DNA from: Puniceicoccales bacterium
GTDB lineage: Bacteria; Verrucomicrobiota; Verrucomicrobiia; Opitutales; UBA953
DNA length: 22,722 bases
Direction of reading: 5' to 3'
NCBI GenBank assembly: GCA_031279675.1
Contig: JAITIB010000064.1
Location: 1 to 22,722 of the forward strand
Part shown: in pieces, positions 14,071-22,457 of the stretch
Position numbering within the stretch: position 1 is the stretch's first letter
How the letters are laid out: the number at the start of each line of letters is the position of its first letter
Position numbers and translations under genes: made by a program
Notes under the pieces: model-generated
The model's input: only the letters and a program-made list of their open reading frames with translations
Databases searched by the model: none
What the model was told of the DNA's origin: nothing

Positions 14071-15315
14071 ATGAAATCCAAAACGCTCCTCAAGACCTTA
14101 GCGCTTCTGCCCATGCTGGGCGGTTCCATACCAGTCGCCCAAGCGGCTTCGCCTCTGCTCGACCTTGGCGAGAATGCCTGTGCCTACTTCATCTGCGAGG
14201 CCAACGTGACCTATGACAGCAACATTTTCGTGCGTCGTGATAAGGCCGATGACGTGATATTCTTCATCAGTCCGGGGCTCCAGATTGACATCGGTCGTGA
14301 GAAGACCAACCGCCTGACCATCACGGCGAGGGAGCGACTGTTGGCCTACGTGGACCACGACAATCTCAACACCCAACTCGCGAGCGTCAACGCCACTTAC
14401 GTCTATGATGCGCAGTCCCGCCTGAGCGCGAAAATCACCGGCAGCTTCGAGCAGGCCTCCCAGAATGACAATACCTCGAGTGGCAACTTTACGGACGACT
14501 TTATCATCGAACGCAACTACTACAGGGCTGGGGTTTTGCTGGATTACAAGCTGACGGATAAGAGCCTTTTCGAAGCTGGGTTTAATTATGATGGCGAGTT
14601 CTTTGTCACGGAACGAGCTCGGTTCAATGACAGGCAGACCTATTCCGTCCCGGTGTCATGGCTCTACTCGGCGTGGGAAAAACTTTTCATCGGCATGACC
14701 TACACCTATTCCCACACTGACATCAGGAAGGCTGGCTGGCAGAAGAACTGGGTTCCCACTCTCACAAATCCAAATCCTGATGCCGACCCTGGCAGTCAGG
14801 ATGTCCATTTCATTGGCTTGTCAGTGCGAGGCCCGCTGTCGGAAAAAATCTCGTTGTCGGCCAACGCCGGGGTTGGGTATCAAGACTTCAGGAAGCGCTC
14901 TGATTGGCTGGGTGGGAGCGAGAGCGGAACGACTTTCAACTTTTCCGTGGCAGCGGAATATAGTCCCACGGAAAGGTTGAGCACAAAACTGGAAGCGGGC
15001 CGCCGTTTTGATGTTGGTTCCGAGGCGCAGGGCATTACCAATACATTTTTTCATCTCAACGCAAATTATTATATCAACCAGCGCTGGCAGGTCGGAGGGG
15101 ATATTGGTTTCTCCTATCAATCGTTTGACAATGCCGCTTGGTACGGTGTGTCGCGAACGGACGAGATATTCACAGCAGGACTTGATTTGACGTTTCTCCC
15201 TACGAAATACTGGCGATTCAACGTGGGGTATAGCTATGTGAACAACCATTCAAACTATGACTGGGCCCACTATTCCATCAACAGGGTCCGGTTTTCCGCA
15301 TCGCTAAAGTATTAA
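14071..15315 (+). CDS. outer-membrane beta-barrel protein linked to exopolysaccharide export
   Basis: This 414-residue protein has a signal peptide with a likely cut after AQA (residues 23-25). The mature protein consists of alternating polar and hydrophobic strands rich in Tyr, Phe, Asn and Ser, and ends in an aromatic residue (FSASLKY), as outer-membrane barrels do. It contains the early motif ANVTYDSNIF, which recurs in barrels found beside polysaccharide export genes, including those associated with PEP-CTERM genomes. About 16-18 strands could be drawn, but this is a visual estimate. Two cysteines near the start (NACAYFICEA) are unusual for a barrel. It begins a three-gene plus-strand module with a Wza-type lipoprotein and a tyrosine kinase. 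The exact role, either a polysaccharide exit channel or an accessory, is inferred from context. Confidence 0.78.
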   Translation: MKSKTLLKTLALLPMLGGSIPVAQAASPLLDLGENACAYFICEANVTYDSNIFVRRDKADDVIFFISPGLQIDIGREKTNRLTITARERLLAYVDHDNLNTQLASVNATYVYDAQSRLSAKITGSFEQASQNDNTSSGNFTDDFIIERNYYRAGVLLDYKLTDKSLFEAGFNYDGEFFVTERARFNDRQTYSVPVSWLYSAWEKLFIGMTYTYSHTDIRKAGWQKNWVPTLTNPNPDADPGSQDVHFIGLSVRGPLSEKISLSANAGVGYQDFRKRSDWLGGSESGTTFNFSVAAEYSPTERLSTKLEAGRRFDVGSEAQGITNTFFHLNANYYINQRWQVGGDIGFSYQSFDNAAWYGVSRTDEIFTAGLDLTFLPTKYWRFNVGYSYVNNHSNYDWAHYSINRVRFSASLKY

Positions 15316-15369
15316 GCGTGCGGCGGGTGCTTCGTTTTGCATCGTTTTTATTTGTTCAATAGGTTTTCC

Positions 15370-15375
15370 TATAAT
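15370..15375 (+). promoter_or_regulatory. perfect -10 hexamer (TATAAT) eight bases before a start codon
   Basis: TATAAT lies seven bases upstream of the ATG at 15383, with no good -35 at 16-18 bases (TTTATT is the best). If used, transcription would begin at or next to the ATG and yield a leaderless message. The surrounding 67-base gap is AT-rich and has no ribosome binding site. Confidence 0.4.
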
Positions 15376-15382
15376 TCATTCA

Positions 15383-15994
15383 ATGAAAAATGTTTTTCGT
15401 GTTTTGCCGGTGTTACTGACGGGTCTCGCTTGTGGTTTTCTCTGCGGATGCGTTGACGAACCGACAGAATATCCGCCTCCATTGCCACAGTCGGGCCTTG
15501 AGAATTACAAATTGCGCCCAATGGATACGATTGTGGTGGAATTCTTTCAGGAAAGCACCCCGCCGTCCGAATTGCGCGTGTCAGCCGACGGTGATGTCAA
15601 TCTGTATTTGATTGACCGCGTAAAGGTGGTGGGATTGAACATTCACCAAGTCAAGGAACGCCTGATTGAGCGCTACAAGGAATTCTATACGAATCCATCA
15701 TTGACTGTCCGCATAAGCAACTATGCTCCGCAGCGGGTTCACATCGACGGTTTTGTGGGGCGGCCTGGTCCGGTCCTTTTCTTCCCCGAGCAAGGCTTGA
15801 CATTGGCGCGTGCCATTACCGAGGCAGGTGGCGTCCAGCCGCGTGGTGATCGCAGAGGCGTGTTGCTCACACGGATAATCAATGGGATGGCGAGAACTTT
15901 CCGAATCAACTTGAACGAAATTCAAGATGAGGGAAACCCCGATATCCCGCTTGCCGAGGGGGATCTTATCTACGTGAGGGAAGGCTTGATATAA
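15383..15994 (+). CDS. polysaccharide export lipoprotein (Wza-like)
   Basis: This 203-residue lipoprotein is probably the outer-membrane polysaccharide export component. The signal peptide ends in the lipobox-like LCGC, with acylated cysteine likely C23 (C17 and C21 also lie nearby). The Poly_export domain follows: ENYKLRPMDTIVVEFF (40-55), SADGDVNLYLID (67-78), IHQVKERLIERYKEFYTNPSLTVRI (87-111). A single SLBB-type domain follows (HIDGFVGRPGPVLFFPEQGLTLARAITEAGGV, 120-151), ending in IPLAEGDLIYVREG. It is about half the length of E. coli Wza, which has more SLBB repeats and a C-terminal helix that spans the outer membrane. That helix is absent here, so the neighbouring beta-barrel may provide the pore. 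This last point is inference. Confidence 0.9.
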   Translation: MKNVFRVLPVLLTGLACGFLCGCVDEPTEYPPPLPQSGLENYKLRPMDTIVVEFFQESTPPSELRVSADGDVNLYLIDRVKVVGLNIHQVKERLIERYKEFYTNPSLTVRISNYAPQRVHIDGFVGRPGPVLFFPEQGLTLARAITEAGGVQPRGDRRGVLLTRIINGMARTFRINLNEIQDEGNPDIPLAEGDLIYVREGLI

Positions 15995-16049
15995 GACTGT
16001 TTGTCCCTGTCCCGCATTTTATTTTATCCCCGGAAAATTAGACGATTTT

Positions 16050-18386
16050 ATGGCAGAAAACAAAACGCCCGAGAACCACCCCCAGCAGCCTCCGCAAGGG
16101 GGTTATGGCTACGGGTACGGCTATGGTGGTTACTACTATAATCCCTATTCATATCAGCGCTATAATGGCGGTTATTATGGTGGTGGCGGTAACAATTACG
16201 GAGGCTACGAAGGTGGCGATGAACCGGACAATGGGCCGAAGGCCCGCACATTCCGCGACTATGTTCTCGTCGTCCGCGAACGTTTCTGGTATTTGGTGCT
16301 GGCGGTTTTTATTTGCACGGCAAGCGCGTTGATTTATATCGCAAACAGGCAGGAAATGTGGATGGCCGTCTCCAAATTGCGCGTTTACCGGCATCCTTAT
16401 TCAACTCCGGGCACCATGAGTTTGATGCAGCCGGAACTGAATGTTGTGGTTGGAACCGAAGACTTCAACACGCAAATTGAGGTGATGCGAAGCTTGCGGG
16501 TGATAGACCGCGTGTCCAAGCGTCTGACGACGGTTCAAAAAAGCAAAGTGTTGGATTCCTTCCGGGAGGGAAATCTCTTCACCGGGGCGCTTCGCGACGA
16601 GGACATCTTGGCGAGGTATCGCGAGGTCACCCCTCAAAAACAGTCCTTGATCGCACAGGTTTCCTACATGCATCCCGATCAGCAGGTTGCCCAGCAGGTT
16701 GCCCAACTTTTTGCGGAGGAAATACGTGAGTTCAACAAAGAGTCCCGCCAGAAGCTGACCATGCCCGTGCTGGAAGTCACCGCGATGACACTTGTGTCAT
16801 TGGGGCGGACGATCAATGATTTATACGCGCAAAAAGAAGAGACGTTGGGGCATAATCCCCGATTGCTGACATTTGAGCTAAAGGCTGCTAACAAGGAATT
16901 GTCTGACGCGCTGGCTTCGCGTGACAACGCCTTGCAAAATTATCAGGAGAGCGAGGGTCTGTGGAATCAGCTGAATGAGATGAGAAAATCAAAACGCCAG
17001 TTGACGGACATGGCCACCATTGCCCACATGCCGCGTGTGATGGAGACGGAAACAGAGGTTTCACGCCGCGAGATTGCATTGGCCGGGTTGCGCGAAAAAT
17101 ACAAGGATGAGCACCCGCAGATGGTGGCTGCCCTGCAGGAGTCAAAGAAGGCGAAGGCCGAGCGTGACCGTGCAATTTCCGAGGCTGTGAACAAGATAGA
17201 GCAGGGGTATCAGATGGCGAAAACGGCTTATGAGCTTGCCGTCAAGCGATATGAGACCAGGACTGCGGAGATCAATGCGCTCACGAGGGCACAGGGAAAA
17301 CTGGAAATACTGAACCGGCAAATTGAGGATCAGGAACGTTTGCGTTCCTCCATGCAACTGGCACACCAGGCTGAGAAACTCAAATCATCGGATGCACAGA
17401 CCTCCATTGTGGATGTGTTGGAACCGGCGATGCTGGTTTCAACCCGTCCCATCAATAAAAACTATTTTCAGTTTGCCGCATTGGGCGCGGGGGCTGGAGT
17501 GGTGTTGGGTTTTGGCATTATTTTTGGATTGGCCGCCTTGGATGACCGTGTGAAATCCGCCGAGGATATCGAGAGATTTCTTGGACTGCCTCTCATTGGC
17601 ATTTTGCCGATTGCCCGCCGGCTTAATTCGTTCAAAAAAGCGCGCATTGTGGCTACGGGGGATGACCGGGCGGTGGCGGAGTCTTTCAGGACTATTTATT
17701 CTGTTTTAAAAATTAATGAGCTGGCGAGGACGGCGAAAGTTTTCCTCACCACGAGCACCACGCCGAGCGAGGGGAAGTCGTTCGTGACAACGAACTTGGC
17801 GATGACTTACGCGCAGCAGGGTGAGAAGGTTTTGATAATTGACGGTGACTTGCGCATGCCTGTGGTTTCCAAGACGCTGCAATTGGAGGGGGGCAAGGGC
17901 ATTTCTTATTATTTCAAGGAGGGGGCCTCGCTGGATGATTCCATTTATCGCGAAGTCATTCCCAACTTGGATGTTCTCCCGGCGGGCCATCCGAGCAAGA
18001 ATGCCATTCAGGTGCTTGGAAGCCGTCAGTTTGCGGAAATGATCGTGACCTTGAAAGGCCGTTATGATCGTATCTTCATTGACTCTGCCCCGATTGGCGC
18101 CGTCAGCGACGGGTTGAATTTGTTGTCGCAGGTGGACGGTTTGATTTTTGTGGTGCGTTTCAACACTGTGAAGCGCCGGTTTATCCGGTCCAATGTCTTG
18201 CGTTTGCGCGAGGCGAAGGTTCCCATTTTTGGGGCGGTGCTCAATCACATTGGGATTCGTGTGGCGCGTTATTATACGAACACGGGGGACCGTTCTTATT
18301 CGAAATACTATGCGCGCGCGGACAAGAGCGCGGTGGAGCTTCCGCTCAAGGACAAGGACAAGGAGACGGAAACGGACAAGGTTTGA
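16050..18386 (+). CDS. Wzz/Wzc-type polysaccharide co-polymerase and BY-kinase
   Basis: This 778-residue inner-membrane protein combines a chain-length regulator and a bacterial tyrosine kinase. After a Gly/Tyr-rich segment (residues 17-56, 14 tyrosines) comes membrane segment 1 (about 80-98). A large periplasmic region follows with long coiled coils (about 270-450), and membrane segment 2 lies near 470-500, preceded by PINKNYFQF. The cytoplasmic kinase domain has Walker A TTPSEGKSF with K576, Walker A' IIDGDLRMP (D598, D600) and Walker B IFIDSAP (D678). The C-terminus has a five-tyrosine cluster (RYYTNTGDRSYSKYY), the usual autophosphorylation tail. In this family phosphorylation cycles control assembly and chain length of exported polysaccharide. 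The N-terminal tyrosine-rich extension is not part of the standard family. It follows the lipoprotein gene by 55 bases and ends just before a strong terminator. Confidence 0.93.
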   Translation: MAENKTPENHPQQPPQGGYGYGYGYGGYYYNPYSYQRYNGGYYGGGGNNYGGYEGGDEPDNGPKARTFRDYVLVVRERFWYLVLAVFICTASALIYIANRQEMWMAVSKLRVYRHPYSTPGTMSLMQPELNVVVGTEDFNTQIEVMRSLRVIDRVSKRLTTVQKSKVLDSFREGNLFTGALRDEDILARYREVTPQKQSLIAQVSYMHPDQQVAQQVAQLFAEEIREFNKESRQKLTMPVLEVTAMTLVSLGRTINDLYAQKEETLGHNPRLLTFELKAANKELSDALASRDNALQNYQESEGLWNQLNEMRKSKRQLTDMATIAHMPRVMETETEVSRREIALAGLREKYKDEHPQMVAALQESKKAKAERDRAISEAVNKIEQGYQMAKTAYELAVKRYETRTAEINALTRAQGKLEILNRQIEDQERLRSSMQLAHQAEKLKSSDAQTSIVDVLEPAMLVSTRPINKNYFQFAALGAGAGVVLGFGIIFGLAALDDRVKSAEDIERFLGLPLIGILPIARRLNSFKKARIVATGDDRAVAESFRTIYSVLKINELARTAKVFLTTSTTPSEGKSFVTTNLAMTYAQQGEKVLIIDGDLRMPVVSKTLQLEGGKGISYYFKEGASLDDSIYREVIPNLDVLPAGHPSKNAIQVLGSRQFAEMIVTLKGRYDRIFIDSAPIGAVSDGLNLLSQVDGLIFVVRFNTVKRRFIRSNVLRLREAKVPIFGAVLNHIGIRVARYYTNTGDRSYSKYYARADKSAVELPLKDKDKETETDKV

Positions 18387-18399
18387 TCGTTTGCATCCG

Positions 18400-18431
18400 A
18401 AAAACCGGGAACGCATTCGTTTCCGGTTTTT
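18400..18431. terminator. bidirectional rho-independent terminator
   Basis: Thirteen bases (18401-18413) pair with 18418-18430 around the loop CATT with one G-T wobble, and A-T pairs extend the base of the stem. The plus strand continues into six Ts, and the minus strand into five Ts. It lies 14 bases after the tyrosine kinase stop and directly abuts the stop of the convergent acyltransferase gene at 18431, so it can serve both. Confidence 0.88.
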
Positions 18432-20302
18432 TATTTTGGGAAGGAGGGGGTGTTTTCGGGTGTTTTTTGTCCGTGGAAGTGAAAGTAATTTTTGAGTCCC
18501 TCCGGCCCCATGTAGGCTCTGAGGAGCTTGGGGTCAACTTTGAGGACATCGACGACGATGAGTCCGTCAAGGCATTCACCGAAGGCGGGGTCTATGTTGA
18601 AGGCGATCATTTGTCCGTTGAGGCGGAGGTAGTGCTTGAGGAGGACGGGGACTGGCTTGTTGTCGGATTCAAGTCCGGATACCATTGCGGAGAGGTCATC
18701 CACGTCGAAATTGGCCTCAAGGAGTTTGGCGAGATCTGTCCCTCGCAGTTTGATGCGTCGGGGCGGATTTTTTGCGCGGACGTAGGATGCGAGGTCCCTG
18801 GCGACATTGTTTTTTTTGAGAAACTCAAGGATGAGCCGCCGCGAAAAGGCATTGTATTCGGGGTTGATGCTTACCGGGCCGAAAAGTTTGCCGTATCGCG
18901 GGTAGCGGGCGATGTAGCCGCAGATGCCGCGCCAGAGCAGAGGGAGGCATGATGGGCGGCGTTGGTATTCGGGGGTGATGAATGAACGTCCGAGCTCGAT
19001 GGCCGGGTTGAGCTTCATGAAAAAGCCGGAACGGAAGTGGAACAGTGTGGAGGTGTAAAGTCCCTGTTTGCCACGGCTTTCGAGGATGGCATCGGTGCGG
19101 CCCAGCCGGTATGCGCCGGCGATTGCCGGGGCGGTTGTGTCATAGAGGAGGAGGTGCTCGTAGTGGTTGTCAAACTCGTCGAGATCGCAGGGTTTTCCCG
19201 TTCCCTCGGAGACGGCGCGGAAGGTGACTTCGCGCAGGCGCCCGATTTCGCGGAGTGTGTGCGGGAGCTCGTTGCCGTGGAAGATATAGACGGTGAAGGT
19301 GCCGTTTTCGGTGAGTTTTGCGGAAGGCGGGAGGGATTCGATTTCCGCGTGAATGAGATTGGGCGAGATGGCGGGGATGATGGGGGACTGGATGCGTTGT
19401 TGCGGGGTGCGGCGAGGGAGGATGATGCGCGTGGGTGTGGAGTGGGGGATGGCGGCGCCATCGTGGTTATCGTCGTGGAGGGCGTAGGTTCCGAGGCGCA
19501 AGAACTCGGTCATGGCTTGGTCGGATTCAAATCCCACGAGTTTGCCGGGTACGAGCGGGTTGCCGATGCGGAGTCGGATGAGCTGCCCGCGTTTGTTGAC
19601 GAGCTCGCGCATGAGCAGGAGCGTGCGCGCGCGTGCATGGACGAGGCCGGCGCATTGGAACAGGTTGCTGTTTCGTCCGTGGAAGTAAACGGGCAGGACG
19701 GTGGCCTGCGCCTGCCTTGCCATGCGTGCGATGTGTGCATTCCAGGGCGGGTCGGCGACATGGCGGTCTTCCCAGCGGAAGCTGGAAACTTCCCCCGAGG
19801 GGAAGGTTGCGAGGCAGCCCCCATTCTGCAGATGCTGGAGGGCGCTGTGCATGGCACGCAGGTTTTCGCGACGCGCGTTTGTCCCCCCGAACGGGTTGAC
19901 GGGAAACATCCACGGACGGATTCCCTCCATGTGGCAGAGCAGTGAGTTTGCCAGAAGCCGGAAGTCCGCGCGTGTCCGGCTAAGGAGGGCGGAGAGGATG
20001 ATGCCGTCGGCGGCACCAAAGGGGTGATTGCTGACCACGAACAGCGGGCCGTTTTGGGGGATGCGTTCCAAATCCTCCTCTTCAACCGCATAGGTGAGCC
20101 CCAGAACGTGCATGGCGGCAGTGAAAAAATCCTCGCCTGTCGCGGTTCGCCGCTGAAGCAGCTTGTAGCATCGGTTGAGTGCCGTGACGCCGAGAAAGCC
20201 CTCCATCAAGGGCGCCCCAAACTTCCAGAGCGCGCGCAAAAAGGGGTTGGCGATGGAACGCGAGAAATCAATAAGGGGCGGGCTGGGCTCGGAAGGAATC
20301 AT
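18431..20302 (-). CDS. two-domain acyltransferase, OlsF-like (ornithine lipid synthesis)
   Basis: This 623-residue protein joins two acyltransferases. The N-terminal half is PlsC-like: SNHPFGAADG with H93 and D99 (spacing H-x5-D, as in the hemolysin-type branch), NPFGG, and FPSGEVSSF, followed by VLPVYFHGRNS. The C-terminal half is a GNAT-fold OlsB-like domain: LREIGRLREVTFRAVSEG, DEFDNHYEHLLLYD, AGAYRLGRT, ELGRSFITPEYQRRPSCLPLLWRGICGYI and FGPVSINPEYN. This order matches OlsF, where the C-terminal domain N-acylates ornithine with a 3-hydroxy fatty acid and the N-terminal domain adds the second, ester-linked chain. The amino-acid substrate cannot be proved from sequence; glycine or other aminolipids are possible. 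The ATG at 20302 was preferred to the TTG at 20314. It follows the MtfA-like gene on the same strand by 39 bases. Confidence 0.8.
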   Translation of the reverse strand: MIPSEPSPPLIDFSRSIANPFLRALWKFGAPLMEGFLGVTALNRCYKLLQRRTATGEDFFTAAMHVLGLTYAVEEEDLERIPQNGPLFVVSNHPFGAADGIILSALLSRTRADFRLLANSLLCHMEGIRPWMFPVNPFGGTNARRENLRAMHSALQHLQNGGCLATFPSGEVSSFRWEDRHVADPPWNAHIARMARQAQATVLPVYFHGRNSNLFQCAGLVHARARTLLLMRELVNKRGQLIRLRIGNPLVPGKLVGFESDQAMTEFLRLGTYALHDDNHDGAAIPHSTPTRIILPRRTPQQRIQSPIIPAISPNLIHAEIESLPPSAKLTENGTFTVYIFHGNELPHTLREIGRLREVTFRAVSEGTGKPCDLDEFDNHYEHLLLYDTTAPAIAGAYRLGRTDAILESRGKQGLYTSTLFHFRSGFFMKLNPAIELGRSFITPEYQRRPSCLPLLWRGICGYIARYPRYGKLFGPVSINPEYNAFSRRLILEFLKKNNVARDLASYVRAKNPPRRIKLRGTDLAKLLEANFDVDDLSAMVSGLESDNKPVPVLLKHYLRLNGQMIAFNIDPAFGECLDGLIVVDVLKVDPKLLRAYMGPEGLKNYFHFHGQKTPENTPSFPK

Positions 20303-20341
20303 GGGTGGGATCAAAGCATTTCGGGCGGGGAGGGAAAGCTT

Positions 20342-21166
20342 TTACCCCGGCGCCCATTTCGCGGGGTCGAGTGCGAGGAACGCTGCCAGTGCCGCGTACA
20401 ATTCCCCGTGGCTGTCCCTCAATCGCGTTGAATCTTCAAAAAATGCCTCCACGGCAACCGCCCAGAACTCCTCCCTGCTCTCCGCCCCATAAGCATCCAG
20501 CACCCCTGCCCGATCGTCTTCCGCGCACAGGCGACGCCACCCCGCTTCGATCACCTCAGGCAGCATTTTCCCCGACGGACGCACATGGTGCGCAAACTCA
20601 TGCAAGACCACATTGCTCCCATTCCCCGCGAATGCCCCTGCTGCCAGGACCTCGCGCCATGCCACAACCACCGTTCCCCACGGCGCCGCTTCGCCCGCCC
20701 GCGTTTCCGTGCTCACGATTTCCGCCCCGGCTCCCGGCAACAACGCCCGCGTGGGAGCGCAAAAGACATGCGGATACACCAGCACCGAGCTGACGGACGG
20801 AAAACATCCGCCCTCCTTTGCTTCCCGGCCCGCGAGCAGCAAGCACGCATTGCCCGCGATCGCGAGCGCCATGGCATCGTTCACGCAGCGCAACCCGCCG
20901 CATGCGACGAAGGATTTTTCCGCCAGAAAAATCTTCATCCACGCATGAACACGTGTCCGCTCCTCCTCAGGCAGGCGCGCATAACACGGCACCCTGCGCC
21001 GCAAAATCTCCTCCCAGTGCGCCGGCAACGCCGTTCGCCCAAACGCCCGTCGCCGCGCCGCCATCCGTCGCCGCGCGCGCACCCCCGCGCACACGGCACC
21101 GCCGCCAAGCAAAGCCAGAAGAGTAAAAACACAGACGAAATACCACAACATGTTCATGCAAGCCAT
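20342..21166 (-). CDS. MtfA-like zinc metallopeptidase (M90 family)
   Basis: This protein of about 274 residues has one N-terminal membrane segment (about 7-28), a basic stretch rich in Arg, and then the M90 domain. The zinc motif is HEFAH at 189-193, and the downstream EFWAVAVEAFFE supplies the third ligand region. LPEEERTRVHAWMKIFLAEKSF near the start and AGNACLLLAG also match the family. E. coli MtfA is a soluble peptidase that binds Mlc and so affects the glucose PTS. The membrane anchor here differs from that soluble protein, and no Mlc or PTS gene is in view, so the partner is unknown. Starts at 21166, 21157 and 21151 are all possible; the first has a GGGA site at fair spacing. It heads a two-gene run with the acyltransferase. 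Confidence 0.88.
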   Translation of the reverse strand: MACMNMLWYFVCVFTLLALLGGGAVCAGVRARRRMAARRRAFGRTALPAHWEEILRRRVPCYARLPEEERTRVHAWMKIFLAEKSFVACGGLRCVNDAMALAIAGNACLLLAGREAKEGGCFPSVSSVLVYPHVFCAPTRALLPGAGAEIVSTETRAGEAAPWGTVVVAWREVLAAGAFAGNGSNVVLHEFAHHVRPSGKMLPEVIEAGWRRLCAEDDRAGVLDAYGAESREEFWAVAVEAFFEDSTRLRDSHGELYAALAAFLALDPAKWAPG

Positions 21167-21289
21167 GCCAGTTCCCAGCCACGGCCACCGCGCACGACAC
21201 GCATGGACTCGCATGGAGGCAATCCCGTAAAACTTTTCCTGTTTGCCTTCCTCACGCGGACATTTACCTCCACTCTCAGCAACGCATTC

Positions 21290-21808
21290 ATGAACCCGGA
21301 AAATACTCACCGCCCCGTCAATTCTCCCGCGGGCCCCGCTCCCATCCACAGCCAGATTACGGTGGACGCTCCCGACGCCGCCACGCAGGACGAATGCCTC
21401 CGTGCCCTCCAGCGCGCCATGGAGCACCGCGCACCCGACGCGCCCTGCTCGCTCCAAGGCCAAACGCTCCACGTGCCCTCTCACTGGGAACCTCCCTTCA
21501 AACCCGTCCGTGCCGTGTCAGCCCAATTCCCCTCCGTGCGCATCACCCTCCTCGCCGATGCCTTCCAGCACGAGTATTGGCTCGCGCGCGCCATTTTTGA
21601 GAAAGGCCGCGCCGTGACGGACGACATCCTCACCCTCAACGACGGCGACGCCTTCGACCAACTCTTCCAACACCTCCACCACGAGCCCTACGCACAATGG
21701 AAAACAAAGCACACCCAAGGTGCCGTCCGCGGCGGCTTCGCCTGGGGCTCCGTGGACAACTACAACCCTGCCCAAAGCGAGCTCGGCAAAGCCGAGGGCC
21801 AACTCTGA
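21290..21808 (+). CDS. uncharacterised protein
   Basis: This 172-residue protein is not recognised with confidence. There is no signal peptide or membrane segment. After a proline-rich start (PVNSPAGPAP), the middle has alternating strands and helices (SQITVDAPDAATQDECLRAL, then LHVPSHWEPPFKPVRAVSAQFPSVRITLLAD). The stretch WEPPFKPVRAVSAQFPSVRITL recalls the small ferredoxin-like domain of YubB/DUF1281 proteins, but this is only a visual resemblance. The tail is Gly, Trp and Asn rich (GGFAWGSVDNYNP). An upstream in-frame ATG at 21203 is possible but adds an unconvincing N-terminus. It is divergent from the MtfA-like gene and 13 bases before the next gene, so the two are probably co-transcribed. 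Confidence 0.65.
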   Translation: MNPENTHRPVNSPAGPAPIHSQITVDAPDAATQDECLRALQRAMEHRAPDAPCSLQGQTLHVPSHWEPPFKPVRAVSAQFPSVRITLLADAFQHEYWLARAIFEKGRAVTDDILTLNDGDAFDQLFQHLHHEPYAQWKTKHTQGAVRGGFAWGSVDNYNPAQSELGKAEGQL

Positions 21809-21821
21809 TTTCTCTCCATCC

Positions 21822-22457
21822 ATGACCAAAAAAACAACATCCGCACCCGCCACTCCACCGAACGCCCCAACCGCCTTCGCTACTCCAGACCTCGCCACCA
21901 CCGGCCAGGGCATTATCCTCCTCGCCCTCCCCACCGGGCAGTCCAGGATAAAAGTCGCCACATTCTTCATGGACACACACTGCCTCGGCGTGCGCAAAAC
22001 CACCCTCACCGAGCTCGGCGAACACGCCCAGCTCGCCCCCATCCTCTCCACCCTCAACGCCGCCCCCATCCCCCTCCCCGACGCAAAGGCCATCGTCGAA
22101 GGCGCCCTAAGCTTTGCAAAAAAACTCGGCCTCCCTCCCCCCGCCAGGCTCTCCACCACCCTGCCACTCTTTGGCCCCATCCCCGCCACCACCCCGTCCC
22201 CCATCGCCTTTGGCAAAAACGGAAAACCCTTCTACACCCAACAAGAAGGCGATACCCCCGACTTCGTTGAAACCGTCCTCGCCCGCCTTGAGAAATTCTG
22301 CGGCCCCGATGGCTTCGGATTCCAGCTCGACGAAGAACTCGAAGATTGGATCGACGGCGAGGACCATGACGAGGATGCTGCCGAAGACTGGATCGATGAC
22401 GCCGACTACGACGGGGACGCCGACGAAGACGACGGCGCGGATACTGCCGAAGAATAG
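21822..22457 (+). CDS. uncharacterised protein with acidic, repeated C-terminus
   Basis: This 211-residue soluble protein has segments IILLALPTG, RIKVATFFMDTHCLGVRKT and PIAFGKNGKPFYTQQ. These recall an uncharacterised bacterial family with a VFLVDxYCLGVKD-like motif and an FGKDGKPFY-like motif. That assignment is from memory of the motifs, and no function is known to me. The last 40 or so residues are extremely acidic and repeat EDWID twice (ELEDWIDGEDHDED, then AAEDWIDDADYDGD). At DNA level a GATxCTGCCGAAGA unit recurs at 22374 and 22440, so the tail may have grown by duplication. The tail could bind a cation or a basic partner, but this is speculation. The first part, residues 1-25, is Thr/Pro/Ala rich. 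Confidence 0.7.
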   Translation: MTKKTTSAPATPPNAPTAFATPDLATTGQGIILLALPTGQSRIKVATFFMDTHCLGVRKTTLTELGEHAQLAPILSTLNAAPIPLPDAKAIVEGALSFAKKLGLPPPARLSTTLPLFGPIPATTPSPIAFGKNGKPFYTQQEGDTPDFVETVLARLEKFCGPDGFGFQLDEELEDWIDGEDHDEDAAEDWIDDADYDGDADEDDGADTAEE

